Shown: positions 8,340-16,362 of the stretch, one piece after another
Numbering within the stretch: position 1 is the stretch's first letter
Layout: the number at the start of each line of letters is the position of its first letter
Assembly: GCF_004803755.1 (NCBI RefSeq)
Contig: NZ_CP032311.1
Location: forward strand, 2,310,501-2,374,500
Length of the DNA: 64,000 nt
Direction: 5' to 3'
Origin: Pseudomonas sp. DG56-2
GTDB taxonomy: Bacteria > Pseudomonadota > Gammaproteobacteria > Pseudomonadales > Pseudomonadaceae
Notes under the pieces: model-generated
What the model was told of the DNA's origin: nothing
The model's database searches: none
The model's input: the letters and a program-made list of their open reading frames with translations, nothing else
Program-made: the position numbers and the translations under genes

Positions 8340-9230
8340 ATGAAACTCAGCCTGGGACCTGTTCTGTACTACTGGGACAAAGAGCAATTAGGACGTTTCT
8401 ATTCCGAGATGGCCGGCTTGCCGCTGGACGTCATCTACCTGGGTGAAACTGTCTGTTCGAAACGCCGGGCCATGAGCCTGGATCATTGGTTGGGCCTGGC
8501 GCGTGAACTGCAAAGCGTCAGCCAGGCGCAGATCGTCTTGTCGAGCCTGACCCTGGTCGAAGCCGCCTCTGAGCTTTCCAGCCTGCGGCGCTTGTGCGAC
8601 AACGGCCAGTTGCTGGTGGAAGCCAACGATATGGGCGCGGTGCAGTTTTTGGCCGAGCGCAAGTTGTCCTTCGTCGGTGGCCCCGCGCTCAACCTGTACA
8701 ACGGTCACGCCCTGGCGCAGATGCAGTCTTGCGGCCTGATCCGTTGGGTGCCACCTGTGGAGTGTTCGGCTGCGCTGATTCGCTCGATACTCGATCAGCT
8801 CAAGGGCTTGGGGCGCGACTTGCCGGAGGTCGAAGTCTTTGCCTATGGGCACTTGCCGCTGGCGTATTCGGCGCGCTGCTTCACTGCGCGTGCCGAGAAT
8901 CGGCCCAAGGACGACTGCCAGTTCTGCTGCCTGAACTATCCCGATGGCCTGGCCCTGAGTAGCCAGGAAGGTCAGCCACTGTTCACCCTCAACGGCATCC
9001 AGACCATGTCGGCCGAGGTCACTAACCTGTTGGCCGACTACGCCGGGCTCACGGCCAGCGGCGCGGACATGTTGCGTTTGAGCCCGCGCGCCGAGGGTAT
9101 GGTCGAGGTGGTCGAAGCCTTCGATCGTGTGCGCCAGGGTGAAATGCCGCCGCTGCACGTAGAGGGCTGCAATGGTTACTGGCATGGACAGGCAGGGATG
9201 CTGCGAGTAGAGGAGGTGGGCCTGTGTTGA
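8340..9230 (+). CDS. ubiV: O2-independent ubiquinone hydroxylation protein UbiV
   Basis: A 296-residue U32-family partner of UbiU. Cysteines at 39, 180, 193 and 197 match the 4Fe-4S ligands known for E. coli UbiV (TVCSKRR, SARCFTAR, DDCQFCC). The ATG at 8340 (MKLSLGPVLYYW) follows GAGGGA; the longer open frame upstream overlaps ubiU and is not needed. It begins 10 bases after the ubiU stop and overlaps ubiT by 7 bases. Confidence 0.95.
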   Translation: MKLSLGPVLYYWDKEQLGRFYSEMAGLPLDVIYLGETVCSKRRAMSLDHWLGLARELQSVSQAQIVLSSLTLVEAASELSSLRRLCDNGQLLVEANDMGAVQFLAERKLSFVGGPALNLYNGHALAQMQSCGLIRWVPPVECSAALIRSILDQLKGLGRDLPEVEVFAYGHLPLAYSARCFTARAENRPKDDCQFCCLNYPDGLALSSQEGQPLFTLNGIQTMSAEVTNLLADYAGLTASGADMLRLSPRAEGMVEVVEAFDRVRQGEMPPLHVEGCNGYWHGQAGMLRVEEVGLC

Positions 9231-9694
9231 ATCGAAAGGAATGGCTGCTGCGTGGCGCCGACCGGGTGCTTCCACTGATCCGTCGGGTGCCTTTTGTGCT
9301 GCAGCGCGTAGCATTGCAGCAGGCGCTTAATCGTTGCCTGGCCGAGCCACTGAAGAACGGCGATTTCGATCTGCTGCGTGGGCGCTGGTTGTGCCTGCGA
9401 ATTCCCGATCTGAATCTGAGCTGGTACGTGACCCGCACCGTCTATGGTTTGCAGATAGCCGCTCAGGCCAAGGCCGATGTGACCATCCGCGGCAACTGGC
9501 GTGAATTCCTGCTGTTGGCCAGCCGTCAGGAAGATCCCGATACGCTGTTTTTCAGGCGGCGTTTGGTGATTGAAGGGGACACCGAGCTGGGACTGACCCT
9601 GAAAAACCTGATCGACAGCCTCGACCCGGACGTGTTGCCAGTATGGCTATGGCGCAATCTGGAGCGGGCTGGCAAGGGCTTGGCCGCAGGCTAA
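9224..9694 (+). CDS. ubiT: SCP2-domain ubiquinone accessory protein UbiT
   Basis: A 156-residue protein with one sterol-carrier-like (SCP2) domain (LPDLNLSW-type core, DVTIRGNWREFLLLASRQEDPDTLFF, then GDTELGLTLKNLID). UbiT binds isoprenoid quinone precursors and replaces UbiJ under anaerobiosis. It overlaps ubiV and closes the operon. It converges with the DGC gene 11 bases downstream. Confidence 0.92.
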   Translation: MLNRKEWLLRGADRVLPLIRRVPFVLQRVALQQALNRCLAEPLKNGDFDLLRGRWLCLRIPDLNLSWYVTRTVYGLQIAAQAKADVTIRGNWREFLLLASRQEDPDTLFFRRRLVIEGDTELGLTLKNLIDSLDPDVLPVWLWRNLERAGKGLAAG

Positions 9695-9705
9695 GCCGTT
9701 CGCGG

Positions 9706-10074
9706 TCAGGCCATGTGATCCGCCAGCAACTGGCGGATCTCGGCGAACACCTCATCGGCCTGCGCCGGGCTGCAATCCTCCCCGTAACGCTTGCGCAGGC
9801 CCATTTGGCTGAGGATCACGTGCTGGTCGGCCTGCAGGTCGTGCAGGTGCAGGCAACTGGCGACGCATTCCAGTGGGCAGCCATCGAGCGCCAGAATCGG
9901 CCGTCCTGAACGGGCCAGATTGACCAGCGCCGGCACCTGTCCACCCACCCCGACAATGCAGGACATCTGTGCCAGGCCTTCGCGATCCAGGCGCAGTGCC
10001 ACGTCATTGGCCAGTTGCGCAACGTTGGAACAACCGGAGCAGGAGTACACCAAGGGCAGGGTAGTGCGAGACAT
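9706..10074 (-). CDS. DGC-domain putative zinc-binding protein
   Basis: A 122-residue protein resembling the DGC family. Cys pairs are in YSCSGCSNVAQLAN near the N-terminus and in DGCPLECVASC in the middle, and the latter contains the family's Asp-Gly-Cys motif. The biochemical role is unknown; metal binding is a family prediction. It starts 24 bases downstream of the dnr stop on the same strand, so co-expression with the regulator is likely. A role in metal or NO handling during denitrification is speculation from context. Confidence 0.8.
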   Translation of the reverse strand: MSRTTLPLVYSCSGCSNVAQLANDVALRLDREGLAQMSCIVGVGGQVPALVNLARSGRPILALDGCPLECVASCLHLHDLQADQHVILSQMGLRKRYGEDCSPAQADEVFAEIRQLLADHMA

Positions 10075-10098
10075 GAAGGCTCTCCAGTGGTAGGCCGA

Positions 10099-10776
10099 TC
10101 AGACCTGATAGTCGGCCAGCGCGTCGTTTGCCAGGATGCGAATGTCGCGACGCTCCATGGCAATCAGGCCGTTCTCCACCAGGCGATGGAGGATGCGTGA
10201 AAAGGTTTCCGGCTGGATGCCCAGTTTCGAGGCAACCAGGCGTTTTGACACCTGCAGCAGCACGCGGCCATCCTCGGGATCCTGTTCCTGCAGCAAGAAG
10301 TTGATAACCCGTTGGCTGGCGCTGGCCAGGGTCAAGGTGTCGATGTCCTTGAGCCGCTGATGCAGGTGGATGCTCATGCTGGCCAGGATCGCCAGGCACA
10401 CTTGTGGCTGGTCCTCCAGGGCATTGCGGTAGTGGCTGCCTTCGATGCTGACCACCACGCTGTCCTTGAGCGCTGTGGCGCTGACCGGGTAATAACGGGT
10501 CTGGCTGAACAGCAGGGCTTCGGCAAAGGATTGTCCGGGCTGGATGATCTCGACGAGATTCTCCTGACCCTGTGCGGTGATGCGATACAACTTGATCTGG
10601 CCACTGACCAGAAGAAAGAAACGTTTGGCCGGGTCACCCTGGTGCATGAGGGTGTCGTGGCAACTCAGGCGACGCTGCAAGGCCAGGCCGCAGACCTGTT
10701 CGAAAACGCGTTCGGGCAGGTTGCTGAATAGGTGGTGGCGGCGCAAGAACAGTACAAGGGAAGGATTGGTCAGCAT
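10099..10776 (-). CDS. dnr: Dnr-type Crp/Fnr regulator
   Basis: A 225-residue regulator with an N-terminal cyclic-nucleotide-type barrel and a C-terminal winged HTH. The recognition helix QPETFSRILHRL keeps the E-x2-SR pattern that reads TTGA half-sites. It lacks the N-terminal cysteine cluster of Anr, so it is the Dnr class that responds to NO through haem. His14-His15 align with the same pair in P. aeruginosa DNR. The SD AGGAGG is strong. It lies downstream of narXL on the same strand with a 78-bp gap. Confidence 0.88.
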   Translation of the reverse strand: MLTNPSLVLFLRRHHLFSNLPERVFEQVCGLALQRRLSCHDTLMHQGDPAKRFFLLVSGQIKLYRITAQGQENLVEIIQPGQSFAEALLFSQTRYYPVSATALKDSVVVSIEGSHYRNALEDQPQVCLAILASMSIHLHQRLKDIDTLTLASASQRVINFLLQEQDPEDGRVLLQVSKRLVASKLGIQPETFSRILHRLVENGLIAMERRDIRILANDALADYQV

Positions 10777-10837
10777 GGAGTACCTCCTGCCGGTATGGTA
10801 GACCTGCGGGGACTTGCGGCCTATGCCTCCGCCGGCC

Positions 10838-10853
10838 TACCTCCAAAGGGGCA
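10838..10853. promoter_or_regulatory. Candidate NarL site upstream of dnr
   Basis: TACCTCC-AA-AGGGGCA has two inverted heptamers (each 6 of 7 to TACYYMT) with 2-bp spacing in the narL-dnr gap. NarL control of dnr is known in P. aeruginosa; this site is a prediction. Confidence 0.35.
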
Positions 10854-10854
10854 G

Positions 10855-11499
10855 TCAGCCTTGGCGCAGGTGCTCCATGGCCCACACCGCGGCCTCGACC
10901 CGCGAGCGCAGGCCCAGCTTGTGCAGCAGATTCTTCACATGAACTTTGACTGTGCCTTCAGTGATGCCCAGCTTGTGGCCAATGACTTTGTTGCTGTAGC
11001 CGCTGGCGATGGTCTTGAGCACCTGGCGCTCGCGCTCGGTGAGTTCTACCTCCGGTTGACGCGGCGGTGAACGCAGAGCCTGGGCCATCACTTGGGTAAG
11101 CCCCGGGCTGATTACCAAGGATCCATTCATGGCATCGCGGATGTACTGGATCAGCAGTTCCGGCTCCATGTCCTTGAGCAAGTAGCCGTCGGCATCCAGG
11201 CGCAGTGCGTCACGGATGTCGTCTTCGGCATCGGAGACGGTGAACAGCAGGACCTTGCCGGTATAGGCCTGGGCGCGCAGGTGGCGCAGGGTCTCGATGC
11301 CGTTCATCTGCGGCATGTTGTTGTCCAGCAGGACCAGATCCGGTTGCAGCGGCTCGATCATGGCCAGCGCTTCTTCGCCGTGATTGGCTTCGCCAACGAT
11401 GTCGAAGTCGTCTTCAAGTTCCAGCATCTGACGGATGCCGCGACGCATCATGGGGTGGTCATCGACCAGGAGAATACGGCAGCGCACGGGCATGTTCAT
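10855..11499 (-). CDS. narL: Nitrate response regulator NarL
   Basis: A 214-residue response regulator. The receiver domain has DD at 13-14 and phospho-acceptor Asp59 in LVLLDNNMPQMNG, the same residue number as E. coli NarL. The C-terminal LuxR-type HTH contains LTERERQVLKTIASGYSNKVIGHKLGITEGTVKVH. It overlaps narX by ATGA. It activates nar genes in response to nitrate through 7-2-7 heptamer sites, several of which are visible here. Confidence 0.95.
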   Translation of the reverse strand: MNMPVRCRILLVDDHPMMRRGIRQMLELEDDFDIVGEANHGEEALAMIEPLQPDLVLLDNNMPQMNGIETLRHLRAQAYTGKVLLFTVSDAEDDIRDALRLDADGYLLKDMEPELLIQYIRDAMNGSLVISPGLTQVMAQALRSPPRQPEVELTERERQVLKTIASGYSNKVIGHKLGITEGTVKVHVKNLLHKLGLRSRVEAAVWAMEHLRQG

Positions 11500-13298
11500 G
11501 AGATATTTCCTTGTAAGGGTTGCCCGAGAAATTCCGGACGGAATTCCATCTGGACGAGGGTGCCTTGCGGATCCCTGGGGAGTATTTGCAGTTGGCCGTG
11601 CAGGCTGCGAGCGCGTTCATCCATGATGTGCAGGCCATGATGCTCACGTGGGTCACAACTGCCAACGAAGCCGCGGCCGTCGTCCTCGATGGACAGGCGC
11701 ACGGTCTCTCCCTCCTGGCGCAATTCCAGCCAGGCGTTCTGGGCGTGGGCGTGGCGCAGGCAATTGGAAAGCGCCTCACGGGTGATCTGAAGGATGTGGA
11801 TCTGCTCGCTGGCTGACAGCTCGAAGGCCAGGTTGTCGACCTTCAGGTGCACCTGGAAATCGCCGCGACGGCTGAATTCCTGGGTGGTGTCCTTGAGGCC
11901 CTGGACCAGGCCTGCGTCCTGGATTTGCAGACGGAAGGTGGTCAGCAGTTCGCGCAACTGGCGGTAGGCATTGTTCAGGCCTTCGCGCAGCTCGGCAGTC
12001 ACGCTCTCCAGGGTCTCTACCGATTCGCCACGGCGCATCAGGGTTTGCATGCGGCTGACCTGCAGCTTCATGTACGACAGGGCCTGGGCCAGCGAATCAT
12101 GCAGCTCGCGGGCAATGATGGCGCGCTCTTCGAGCAGCAGCAAGCGGTGGTCTTGCTCGCGCTGGCGCTTGAGCGACAGCGAAGTGCCGATCAGGTTGGC
12201 CAAGGCCTGGATAAGTTGGGTTTCCCAGGCCTGCGGAGCGTGGCCATCGATGAAGTGCGCCTTGAGCTCACCCAGCGTGCTGCCCTGGTTGCTGATGCTG
12301 TAGATGTGTGGTTTGAGTTGCACATGGCGCTGGCAGGTGGCGCAGTCGGTGCTGGCACAGATTCTGCGGCTGTCGGCGCCATGCAGGGCGAGCAATTGTT
12401 GGGCAGGCGCTTGCAATTGGCCCTGCAGGCACAATGACAGGCGCAGGCCGGGCAGGCGTTGCTGGAAGCGCCGGATCAGTTCATCCAGGCCTTCGGCGTT
12501 GGCCAGGCGCGTGGCCAGGCTGGAGCTGCTCTGGTACAGCAACTCCAAGGCGGCGTTTGCCTGTTGCAGGTTCAAGGTTTTTTGCTGGACCTGGGATTCC
12601 AGTGTGCGATGGGACTGTTCGATGGTTTCGGCCATGGCGTTGAAACTGGTGGCCAGTTGACCCAATTCATCCTCGGATTGGTGATTGACCCGAGCCTGGA
12701 ACTCGCCACGGCGAAAGCGCTGGGTCGCATCCACCAATTCCTGCAGTGGGCTGATCACGCTGCTCTGCAATTCATAGAGGCCAATCAGCAGGACGATCAT
12801 GGTGATGAACAAGGCAGCGCCCTGGATCATCTGTTGCCAGGTTTGCTTATGTTCGCTCTGGCGCTGCAGCAGGTTGACGAACTGGTTGAGCTGTTCGATG
12901 AAGGGCAGGGCGTTGGCCTGGAATGCCATGGCATCACCGCGTTCCAGTGCCGGATTCAAGGTGTCGCGCCAGTACGCCTGCAGTTGTTGATAGCTGGCGT
13001 CCACGGCCTTATTGCTGCCGTCTTCCAGCACGGCTTTCAGGGTCTGGCTATTGAGACGCTGTTGCAAGCTTTGGCTGACGTGGGCGATTTCGTCGGCGTT
13101 GGCGCCGGAGGCCAGTTTCCAGCTCAGGCGGTATGTCTCCATGCGCACCGAGCCTGCGGTATTGATCGCCGCCGCATCGCCCTGGCTGAACCAGGCGATC
13201 AGACCGGCGCTCAACGAGCTCGCCAGCGCCAGCACCGCGATCAGGATAACGGCGAGACCGGCTCGGGCGGGCAACGAGCTACGCAGCCAACGGATCAT
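11496..13298 (-). CDS. narX: Nitrate/nitrite sensor histidine kinase NarX
   Basis: A 600-residue inner-membrane kinase. Two membrane segments (about 15-35 and 165-185) enclose the periplasmic sensor, which carries the P-box INTAGSVRMETYRLSW. A HAMP domain, a central Cys-rich GAF-like module (RICASTDCATCQRH), a HisKA_3 domain with His400 in ARELHDSLAQAL (E. coli NarX uses His399) and a C-terminal ATPase follow. It is the first gene of narX-narL(-dnr), divergent from narK1. The SD at this start is weak. Confidence 0.95.
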   Translation of the reverse strand: MIRWLRSSLPARAGLAVILIAVLALASSLSAGLIAWFSQGDAAAINTAGSVRMETYRLSWKLASGANADEIAHVSQSLQQRLNSQTLKAVLEDGSNKAVDASYQQLQAYWRDTLNPALERGDAMAFQANALPFIEQLNQFVNLLQRQSEHKQTWQQMIQGAALFITMIVLLIGLYELQSSVISPLQELVDATQRFRRGEFQARVNHQSEDELGQLATSFNAMAETIEQSHRTLESQVQQKTLNLQQANAALELLYQSSSSLATRLANAEGLDELIRRFQQRLPGLRLSLCLQGQLQAPAQQLLALHGADSRRICASTDCATCQRHVQLKPHIYSISNQGSTLGELKAHFIDGHAPQAWETQLIQALANLIGTSLSLKRQREQDHRLLLLEERAIIARELHDSLAQALSYMKLQVSRMQTLMRRGESVETLESVTAELREGLNNAYRQLRELLTTFRLQIQDAGLVQGLKDTTQEFSRRGDFQVHLKVDNLAFELSASEQIHILQITREALSNCLRHAHAQNAWLELRQEGETVRLSIEDDGRGFVGSCDPREHHGLHIMDERARSLHGQLQILPRDPQGTLVQMEFRPEFLGQPLQGNIS

Positions 13299-13390
13299 GT
13301 CCGCAGGCCGACGAAAAAATGATGGAAAACACGCATGCAGGGCTCCGTTGTTATGACTGCCGATGTTTCTGCAGCCCGTCCCTGGCGTTC

Positions 13391-13406
13391 TACCTCTAAA
13401 GAGTTC
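13391..13406. promoter_or_regulatory. Candidate distal NarL site
   Basis: TACCTCT-AA-AGAGTTC has one perfect and one imperfect heptamer. It is centred about 191 bp upstream of the predicted narK1 start and 100 bp upstream of narX. Confidence 0.45.
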
Positions 13407-13446
13407 TTATCCTTCGACCCGGCCCGAATCCATCGGCTAAAAACGC

Positions 13447-13459
13447 CAAAACACTGATA
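13447..13459 (-). promoter_or_regulatory. IHF site in the narX-narK1 intergenic region
   Basis: On the minus strand TATCAGTGTTTTG matches WATCAR-N4-TTR perfectly. It sits between the two NarL sites, where a bend would bring distal NarL to the ANR-bound promoter. IHF is known to act at nar promoters. Confidence 0.6.
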
Positions 13460-13487
13460 AACAAAGGGTTTTGAGGTTTTTACTGTC

Positions 13488-13503
13488 TACCTCGTTGGAG
13501 GTA
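13488..13503. promoter_or_regulatory. Palindromic 7-2-7 NarL site
   Basis: TACCTCG-TT-GGAGGTA contains inverted TACCTC/GAGGTA heptamers, centred about 94 bp upstream of the predicted narK1 start. No start codon follows, so it is not a Shine-Dalgarno sequence. Confidence 0.65.
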
Positions 13504-13541
13504 GATGGGTAAAGCATAGCCCTGATTCGCTTTTGGGTTCG

Positions 13542-13555
13542 TTGATCCGTATCAA
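13542..13555 (+). promoter_or_regulatory. ANR box of the narK1K2GHJI operon
   Basis: TTGATCCGTATCAA is a perfect TTGAT-N4-ATCAA site. A -10-like TAGTCT lies at 13578-13583, 32 bp centre to centre, giving a start near 13590. Confidence 0.85.
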
Positions 13556-13614
13556 GTTTTTACCGGGTCCGCCTCTCTAGTCTGCCGCCATTGCTTTTAA
13601 ACGGGAGACGCAAC

Positions 13615-14910
13615 ATGAACCCACCGCGTGTAAAACAAGGCCTGGTTTTAGGCATGAGCACGCTGGCCTTCACCGTCTGTTTCATGGTCTGGATGATGTT
13701 TGCCGTGCTGGGCGTGCCGATCAAGGAACTGCTCCAGCTCAATGAGACCCAGTTTGGTCTGTTAGCCGCTACTCCCGTATTGACTGGTTCACTGGTGCGC
13801 TTGCCATTGGGGATTCTGACCGACCGTTTTGGCGGTCGCATCGTGTTCTTCCTGCTGATGTTGTCCTGTGTATTGCCGCTGTACTTGATCAGCCACGCCA
13901 CAGCCTATTGGCAGTTTCTGGTACTGGGGCTGTTTGTCGGCCTTGCCGGTGGCTCCTTCTCGGTGGGTATCGCTTACGTCGCCAAATGGTTCGAAAAGGA
14001 AAACCAGGGTTTCGCCATGGGCGTGTTCGGTGCCGGTAACGCCGGCTCGGCGCTGACCAAGTTCCTCGCTCCTGCGTTGATTGCAGCCGGTAGCTGGCAA
14101 CTGGTACCGAAAGTCTTCAGCGCCATCCTGTTCATTACCGCGCTGTTGTTCTGGTTCCTTACCTCTGACAACAAAGCGCACCGCAGTGCCAACGGCGCGA
14201 CCCTCGGCGAGCAACTCAAGTCGCTGAAAGATCCTGCAGTGTGGCGCTACTGCCAGTACTACTCGATTGTCTTCGGCGGCTATGTAGCGCTGGCACTGTG
14301 GATGACCAAGTACTACGTCGAGGAATACGGTTTCACCCTGCAAAGTGCGGCCCTGCTGGCTGCCTGCTTCTCACTGCCAGGTGGCGTGCTGCGTGCGGTC
14401 GGCGGCTGGATGTCGGATCGCTGGGGCGCTCAGAGCGTGACTTGGTGGGTGCTGTGGGTCAGCTGGATCTGCCTGTTCCTGCTTTCCTACCCACAGACTC
14501 AATTGCAAGTGCAGACCCTCAACGGCCCGCTGGATTTCCATATCGGCCTGAATCCGGTGCTGTTCACTGTACTGCTGTTCATTATCGGCATTGCCTTCGC
14601 CTTCGGCAAAGCCTCGGTATTCAAGTACATCGCCAATGACTACCCGCAGAACATGGGTGCGGTATCGGGCATCGTCGGTCTCGCCGGCGGCCTGGGTGGC
14701 TTTGTCCTGCCCATCATGTTTGGCGCCCTGGTCGATCTGACCGGCGTGCGCTCCTCGGCTTTCATGCTGCTGTACGGCGTGGTCTGGGTGTCGCTGATCT
14801 GGATGTACTTCAGCGAAATCCGCAAACGCCCGCTGCTCGGTAAACAGCCGCAGACGACTTCGAATTCGTTTTCAAGCATTGCCCAAGGAGAAGACCATGT
14901 CGGTTCTTAA
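13615..14910 (+). CDS. narK1: Nitrate transporter NarK1 (MFS, NNP family)
   Basis: A 431-residue MFS permease with 12 predicted helices, of the nitrate/nitrite porter family. Features include the Gly-rich signature GLAGGSFSVGIAYVAKWFE and its second-half counterpart GIVGLAGGLGGFVLP, and the Arg in VRLPLGILTDRFGG. First NarK proteins of this tandem are thought to be nitrate/proton symporters. The ATG at 13615 follows GGGAG; the earlier in-frame ATG at 13591 is at the predicted transcription start. It overlaps narK2 by 14 bases. Confidence 0.93.
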   Translation: MNPPRVKQGLVLGMSTLAFTVCFMVWMMFAVLGVPIKELLQLNETQFGLLAATPVLTGSLVRLPLGILTDRFGGRIVFFLLMLSCVLPLYLISHATAYWQFLVLGLFVGLAGGSFSVGIAYVAKWFEKENQGFAMGVFGAGNAGSALTKFLAPALIAAGSWQLVPKVFSAILFITALLFWFLTSDNKAHRSANGATLGEQLKSLKDPAVWRYCQYYSIVFGGYVALALWMTKYYVEEYGFTLQSAALLAACFSLPGGVLRAVGGWMSDRWGAQSVTWWVLWVSWICLFLLSYPQTQLQVQTLNGPLDFHIGLNPVLFTVLLFIIGIAFAFGKASVFKYIANDYPQNMGAVSGIVGLAGGLGGFVLPIMFGALVDLTGVRSSAFMLLYGVVWVSLIWMYFSEIRKRPLLGKQPQTTSNSFSSIAQGEDHVGS

Positions 14911-16294
14911 GAAGCCTGACTCAGGCCCGGTCATACATGACTGGCGCCCTGAAGACCCCGCATTCTGGGGGCGTAGCGGCAAAAAGACTGCAACCCGCAA
15001 CCTGTGGATTTCCATTCCCGCGCTGCTGTTGGCCTTTGCCGTATGGATGGTCTGGAGCACGGTGATCGTGCGCCTCAACGCCATCGGCTTCACCTTCACC
15101 ACTGACCAGTTGTTCTGGTTGGCAGCCTTGCCGGGCCTGTCTGGCGCAACCTTGCGGGTGTTCTACTCGTTCATGGTGCCGATTTTCGGCGGCCGTCGCT
15201 GGACTGCAATCAGTACCGCTTCGTTGCTGGTACCAACTTTGTGGATGGGCTTTGCTGTACAGGACCCAAGCACCCCTTACAGCGTGTTCGTGATCATCGC
15301 CTTGCTGTGTGGGTTCGGTGGCGGCAACTTCGCCTCGAGCATGTCCAACATCAGCTTCTTCTATCCAAAGTCGCAGCAGGGCACTGCCCTGGGGCTTAAC
15401 GCCGGCCTGGGCAACCTGGGTGTCTCGGTCATGCAGTTCGCCGTGCCCATGGTGATTACCTTCGGCGTGTTCGGTGTGCTCGGCGGCCAACCGCAGGTAC
15501 TCGCCGATGGCACTCAATTGTGGCTGCAGAACGCGGGCTTCCTGTGGGTGCCGTTCATTGTCGCGGTGACGCTGCTGGCCTGGTTCTGCATGAATGATCT
15601 GTCCAGCGCCAAAGCCTCGTTCAGCGAGCAGGCGGTGATTTTCAAGCGCAAGCACAACTGGCTGATGTGCTGGCTGTACCTGGCCACCTTTGGCTCGTTC
15701 ATTGGCTTCTCTGCCGCCTTCCCGATGCTGATCAAAACCTCGTTCCCGGAAGTCAACGCCTTGGCTTTCGCGTTCCTTGGCCCGCTGGTTGGCGCCCTGG
15801 TGCGTCCGCTGGGTGGCTGGTTGGCGGACAAGCTTGGCGGCGCGCGGGTCACCCTGTGGAACTTCGTGCTGATGATCGTGATGGTCTTTGGCGTGCTGCA
15901 CTTCATTCCGCAACCGGGTGTTGCCGGCAACTTCTACGGCTTCCTGGGCATGTTCATGCTGCTGTTCTTCACCACCGGCATTGGCAACGGTTCGACCTTC
16001 CGCATGATCCCGGTGATCTTCCGCACCCAGCATGAAAAAGCCGCTGCCGGCAAAGGCGCCAAGGCGCACGAACAGGCATTGAAAGACGCGGGCAAGGAAT
16101 CGGCTGCGGTGCTCGGTTTCAGCTCGGCGATCGGCGCCTTCGGTGCCTTCTTTATTCCCAAGACCTTCGGCTCGTCGATGGCCATGACCGGTAGCCCGGC
16201 GATGGCGTTCTACATGTTCGTCGGTTTTTACCTGAGTTGCATTGTCGTGACCTGGTGGTGGTACGCCCGCAAAGGCGCCGCAACCCCCTGCTGA
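14897..16294 (+). CDS. narK2: Nitrate/nitrite antiporter NarK2 (MFS, NNP family)
   Basis: A 465-residue MFS permease with 12 helices and NNP features (GFGGGNFASSMSNISFFYPKS, ALGLNAGLGNLGVSVMQF). The E. coli NarK-like insertion containing KAAAGKGAKAHEQALKDAGKESAA precedes the last helices. It probably exchanges nitrate for nitrite across the inner membrane. The ATG at 14897 follows AAGGAG; the ATG at 14879 has no such site. It precedes narG by 68 bases. Confidence 0.93.
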   Translation: MSVLKKPDSGPVIHDWRPEDPAFWGRSGKKTATRNLWISIPALLLAFAVWMVWSTVIVRLNAIGFTFTTDQLFWLAALPGLSGATLRVFYSFMVPIFGGRRWTAISTASLLVPTLWMGFAVQDPSTPYSVFVIIALLCGFGGGNFASSMSNISFFYPKSQQGTALGLNAGLGNLGVSVMQFAVPMVITFGVFGVLGGQPQVLADGTQLWLQNAGFLWVPFIVAVTLLAWFCMNDLSSAKASFSEQAVIFKRKHNWLMCWLYLATFGSFIGFSAAFPMLIKTSFPEVNALAFAFLGPLVGALVRPLGGWLADKLGGARVTLWNFVLMIVMVFGVLHFIPQPGVAGNFYGFLGMFMLLFFTTGIGNGSTFRMIPVIFRTQHEKAAAGKGAKAHEQALKDAGKESAAVLGFSSAIGAFGAFFIPKTFGSSMAMTGSPAMAFYMFVGFYLSCIVVTWWWYARKGAATPC

Positions 16295-16362
16295 CACGAT
16301 CTGAATTCAACCTTTGCGTGGGTGGGGCATAGACCCCACAGCAAGCCTGAGAGGAAAGCATC

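Noticed and set aside
10781..10787. TACCTCC heptamer at the start of dnr as a NarL site
   Set aside because: It is the complement of the strong dnr Shine-Dalgarno sequence GGAGGTA directly before the ATG at 10776, and it has no properly spaced inverted partner.
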